NCBI GenBank assembly: GCA_001873285.1
Contig: MNYV01000136.1
Span: forward strand, 1 to 13,770
Direction of reading: 5' to 3'
Origin: Nitrospirae bacterium CG2_30_53_67
Lineage (GTDB): Bacteria; CG2-30-53-67
Length of the DNA stretch: 13,770 nucleotides
Part shown: positions 12,207 through 13,770 of the stretch, one piece after another
Layout of the letters: each line of letters begins with the position of its first letter
How positions within the stretch are numbered: position 1 is the stretch's first letter
Notes under the pieces: generated by a model
Told to the model about the DNA's origin: nothing
Databases searched by the model: none
What the model saw: only the letters and a program-made list of their open reading frames with translations
Made by a program: the position numbers and the translations under genes

Positions 12207-13418
12207 ATGATTCTTGCCCGGATCGATTCCATGGCCTATGGCGGATACGGCGTGGCACGGGTCGAGGGCTTCGTGCATTTCGTCCCGGAGAGCGTACCCG
12301 GCGACCTTGTGGAGATCGAACCGGTGATCCGGAAAAAGCACCATGGGTTTTCACGCCTCTGCCGGATTGTGGAGCCCTCTCCCCTTCGAACCGATCCCTT
12401 CTGCCCCTATTTCGGTGAGTGCGGAGGGTGCCAGCTCCAGCACATTCAGTATGAGGAGCAGAAGAGGATCAAAAAGAAGATTTTTATTGAGCAGATGAAG
12501 CGGATCGGGGGTCTGACGGATATTTCTGAGCCTGAGATCCTGGGCTCCCAGACCGGAAGGACCCGGATGCGCTTTCATCTGCATCACGGGAAGATCGGAC
12601 TTTACAGGACGAGGAGCCATACCCTCTGCCCGATCGAGGCATGCGGGATCGCATCTCCGCAGGTGAACGCTGTATTGCAGGAGATACACAAATCTCTGAT
12701 GCGGAACCGAAAAAAACTAAACGGCACGATCACCATCCTCACTTCGCCGGCCGGCGCTCTCATTGCCGCCGCCCTTGCTGAAAGCGAGGCTCAAGATCTT
12801 TACCGGTCGCTCGGGCATGCCGTGCAGGGCTGTACGATCCTGAAACAAAAAAAACGGATTGTGCTGGGGGAGCCCTATCTGGCCATGCCGGTGCAGGGGC
12901 TTCGGATCTTTGTCCCCCCGGACGCGTTCTGGCAGGTGAACCCGGAGATCAACGAAATTCTGGTCGGCGGGATCTGCGAGTTCATGCAGGGCTCGGATCG
13001 GGTGATGGATTTTTTTTGCGGCTGCGGGAACATCACCCTTCCCCTCTCCCAGGTCTGTGCCAGAGTGGTTGGGGTCGAATCGGAATTCTCTTCGGTTGAT
13101 GCGGCCTGGCATTCCGCATTAAAAGCAGGGATCACCAATGTCTCTTTCCGGTTGGCCGATGTGCAAAAGGCGGAAATCGGGGATGCGGACGGCCTTGTCC
13201 TGGACCCGCCCCGCTCCGGACTCCAGGCCGCCTTGATCCGGAATATCATAAAACAAAGGCCCATGAAAATCGCCTATGTCTCCTGCAATCCGTCCACGCT
13301 GGCCCGGGATCTTCGACTTCTGATGGACTCGGGATACCGGATAGATTCAATCCGCCTGCTCGATATGTTCCCTCACACCTATCATATTGAGTCACTAACT
13401 TTTTTAACTGCCGATTAG
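12207..13418 (+). CDS. rlmD: RNA m5U methyltransferase, RlmD/TrmA family (TRAM and [4Fe-4S])
   Basis: The enzyme methylates C5 of a uridine in 23S rRNA (RlmD/RlmC) or tRNA (TrmA). The 403 residues show an N-terminal TRAM RNA-binding domain (about 1-55, DSMAYGGYGVAR). Iron-sulfur cysteines are C66, C72, C75 and C141. SAM motif I is FFCGCGN at 269-275, followed by DPPRSG at 333-338. The catalytic nucleophile is C360 in VSCNPSTLARDL, and the general-base glutamate is E395. The intact cluster cysteines argue for the RlmD/RlmCD branch rather than TrmA, but the exact RNA target is not provable here. It starts 148 bases after the preceding methyltransferase, behind the REP-like hairpins, with AGGGG upstream. 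Confidence 0.88.
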   Translation: MILARIDSMAYGGYGVARVEGFVHFVPESVPGDLVEIEPVIRKKHHGFSRLCRIVEPSPLRTDPFCPYFGECGGCQLQHIQYEEQKRIKKKIFIEQMKRIGGLTDISEPEILGSQTGRTRMRFHLHHGKIGLYRTRSHTLCPIEACGIASPQVNAVLQEIHKSLMRNRKKLNGTITILTSPAGALIAAALAESEAQDLYRSLGHAVQGCTILKQKKRIVLGEPYLAMPVQGLRIFVPPDAFWQVNPEINEILVGGICEFMQGSDRVMDFFCGCGNITLPLSQVCARVVGVESEFSSVDAAWHSALKAGITNVSFRLADVQKAEIGDADGLVLDPPRSGLQAALIRNIIKQRPMKIAYVSCNPSTLARDLRLLMDSGYRIDSIRLLDMFPHTYHIESLTFLTAD

Positions 13419-13472
13419 AGTTCATCTTCAATTATTGTATTCTTTATCGATGGGAATTTATGGATCATCTCC

Positions 13473-13510
13473 AGTAAAATAGGAGTAAAATAGGGACAGC
13501 GCCCATTTTA
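13473..13510. repeat. 11-bp tandem repeat and palindrome upstream of the RAYT gene
   Basis: AGTAAAATAGG is repeated exactly at 13473-13483 and 13484-13494. Overlapping the second copy is a palindrome, TAAAAT-A-GGG (13486-13495) against GCCC-ATTTTA (13501-13510), around an ACAGC core. A 'TAGGGACAG...CCATTTTA' element just ahead of a REP-associated transposase is a pattern I have met in related genomes and may be the element recognised by the transposase (inference). Confidence 0.4.
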
Positions 13511-13546
13511 CTTGACTTCACATTCTGCATTGTTTACCATTGGCCC

Positions 13547-13770
13547 ATGCCGAGAATCTCCAGAGCCGTAGCTGTAGGCTTTCCTCATCACATCACTCAA
13601 CGGGGCAATTACCGGCAGAGCGTCTTTGAAAGAAAAGACGATTACCTGTTTTATCTTGAATGGCTCAAGACATACAGCAGCAAATATTCACTCAAAATAT
13701 GGGCCTACTGCCTGATGAAGAACCACGTTCACTTCATCGCAGTGCCCATGGAGTCCGATTCCATGGCAAG
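13547..13770 (+). CDS. REP-associated tyrosine transposase (RAYT, IS200-like Y1), 3' partial
   Basis: The frame from ATG 13547 runs off the right edge with no stop. The 74 visible residues carry the RAYT signature: PRISRAVAVGFPHHITQRGN at residues 2-21 and the HUH metal motif NHVHFI with H60 and H62 in YCLMKNHVHFIAVP. The catalytic tyrosine lies beyond the window. RAYTs are domesticated or semi-mobile single-strand transposases that act on REP palindromes. No strong ribosome site precedes the ATG. The REP-like unit about 1.4 kb upstream may or may not be its substrate. Base composition is more AT-rich than that of rlmD. Confidence 0.88.
   Translation, partial: MPRISRAVAVGFPHHITQRGNYRQSVFERKDDYLFYLEWLKTYSSKYSLKIWAYCLMKNHVHFIAVPMESDSMA

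Noticed and set aside
1-13770. tRNA, rRNA and CRISPR arrays
   Set aside because: No cloverleaf with a GTTCRA arm, no conserved rRNA segment and no spaced direct-repeat array was seen on either strand by eye.

Overview
The window looks like a chromosomal segment of an uncultured or environmental Gram-negative-type anaerobe or facultative anaerobe, plausibly Desulfobacterota (Deltaproteobacteria) or Nitrospirota. The evidence is the futalosine-pathway gene mqnA, a pyruvoyl-dependent arginine decarboxylase, a KtrAB-type potassium system, a ChrB/MFS chromate-type operon and a REP-associated tyrosine transposase. This placement is inference from gene content; the window has no rRNA, tRNA or other phylogenetic marker.

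Bases 1-3330 are an accessory stretch of defence and toxin-antitoxin debris. It starts with the 3' end of an unrecognised gene, a small unrecognised gene that is probably 3'-truncated, and a frameshifted C-terminal relic of a restriction-enzyme R subunit. An AT-richer two-gene unit follows (MNT-type nucleotidyltransferase plus a 62-residue partner). On the minus strand come an AbiEi/AbiEii pair, whose toxin seems to have lost its middle, and a VapC PIN toxin whose antitoxin is reduced to about 23 codons. A near-identical copy of that antitoxin tail sits just past the AbiEii stop codon, so this block has been reshaped by repeated recombination.

Bases 3331-6619 form a complete plus-strand operon. 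A consensus promoter is followed by full-length chrB, a 92-residue unrecognised His-rich protein, a stand-alone ChrB C-terminal-domain protein and an MFS exporter, closed by an intrinsic terminator. No chrA is present in the window, so the MFS protein probably does the export.

Bases 6620-8550 hold three plus-strand housekeeping genes: mqnA (menaquinone by the futalosine route), an MTH1187-type thiamine-binding-family protein, and pdaD (arginine to agmatine). Bases 8567-11133 are a minus-strand cluster: ktrB (potassium channel subunit), ktrA (its RCK gating subunit) and a small zinc-ribbon protein. An 8-bp-periodic degenerate repeat lies between ktrB and ktrA.

Bases 11403-13418 carry two plus-strand methyltransferases: a class I SAM-dependent enzyme and a TRAM/[4Fe-4S] RNA m5U methyltransferase of the RlmD/TrmA family. 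A REP-like pair of inverted palindromes separates them. The window ends inside a RAYT transposase gene preceded by a tandem repeat and a palindrome that may be its recognition site.
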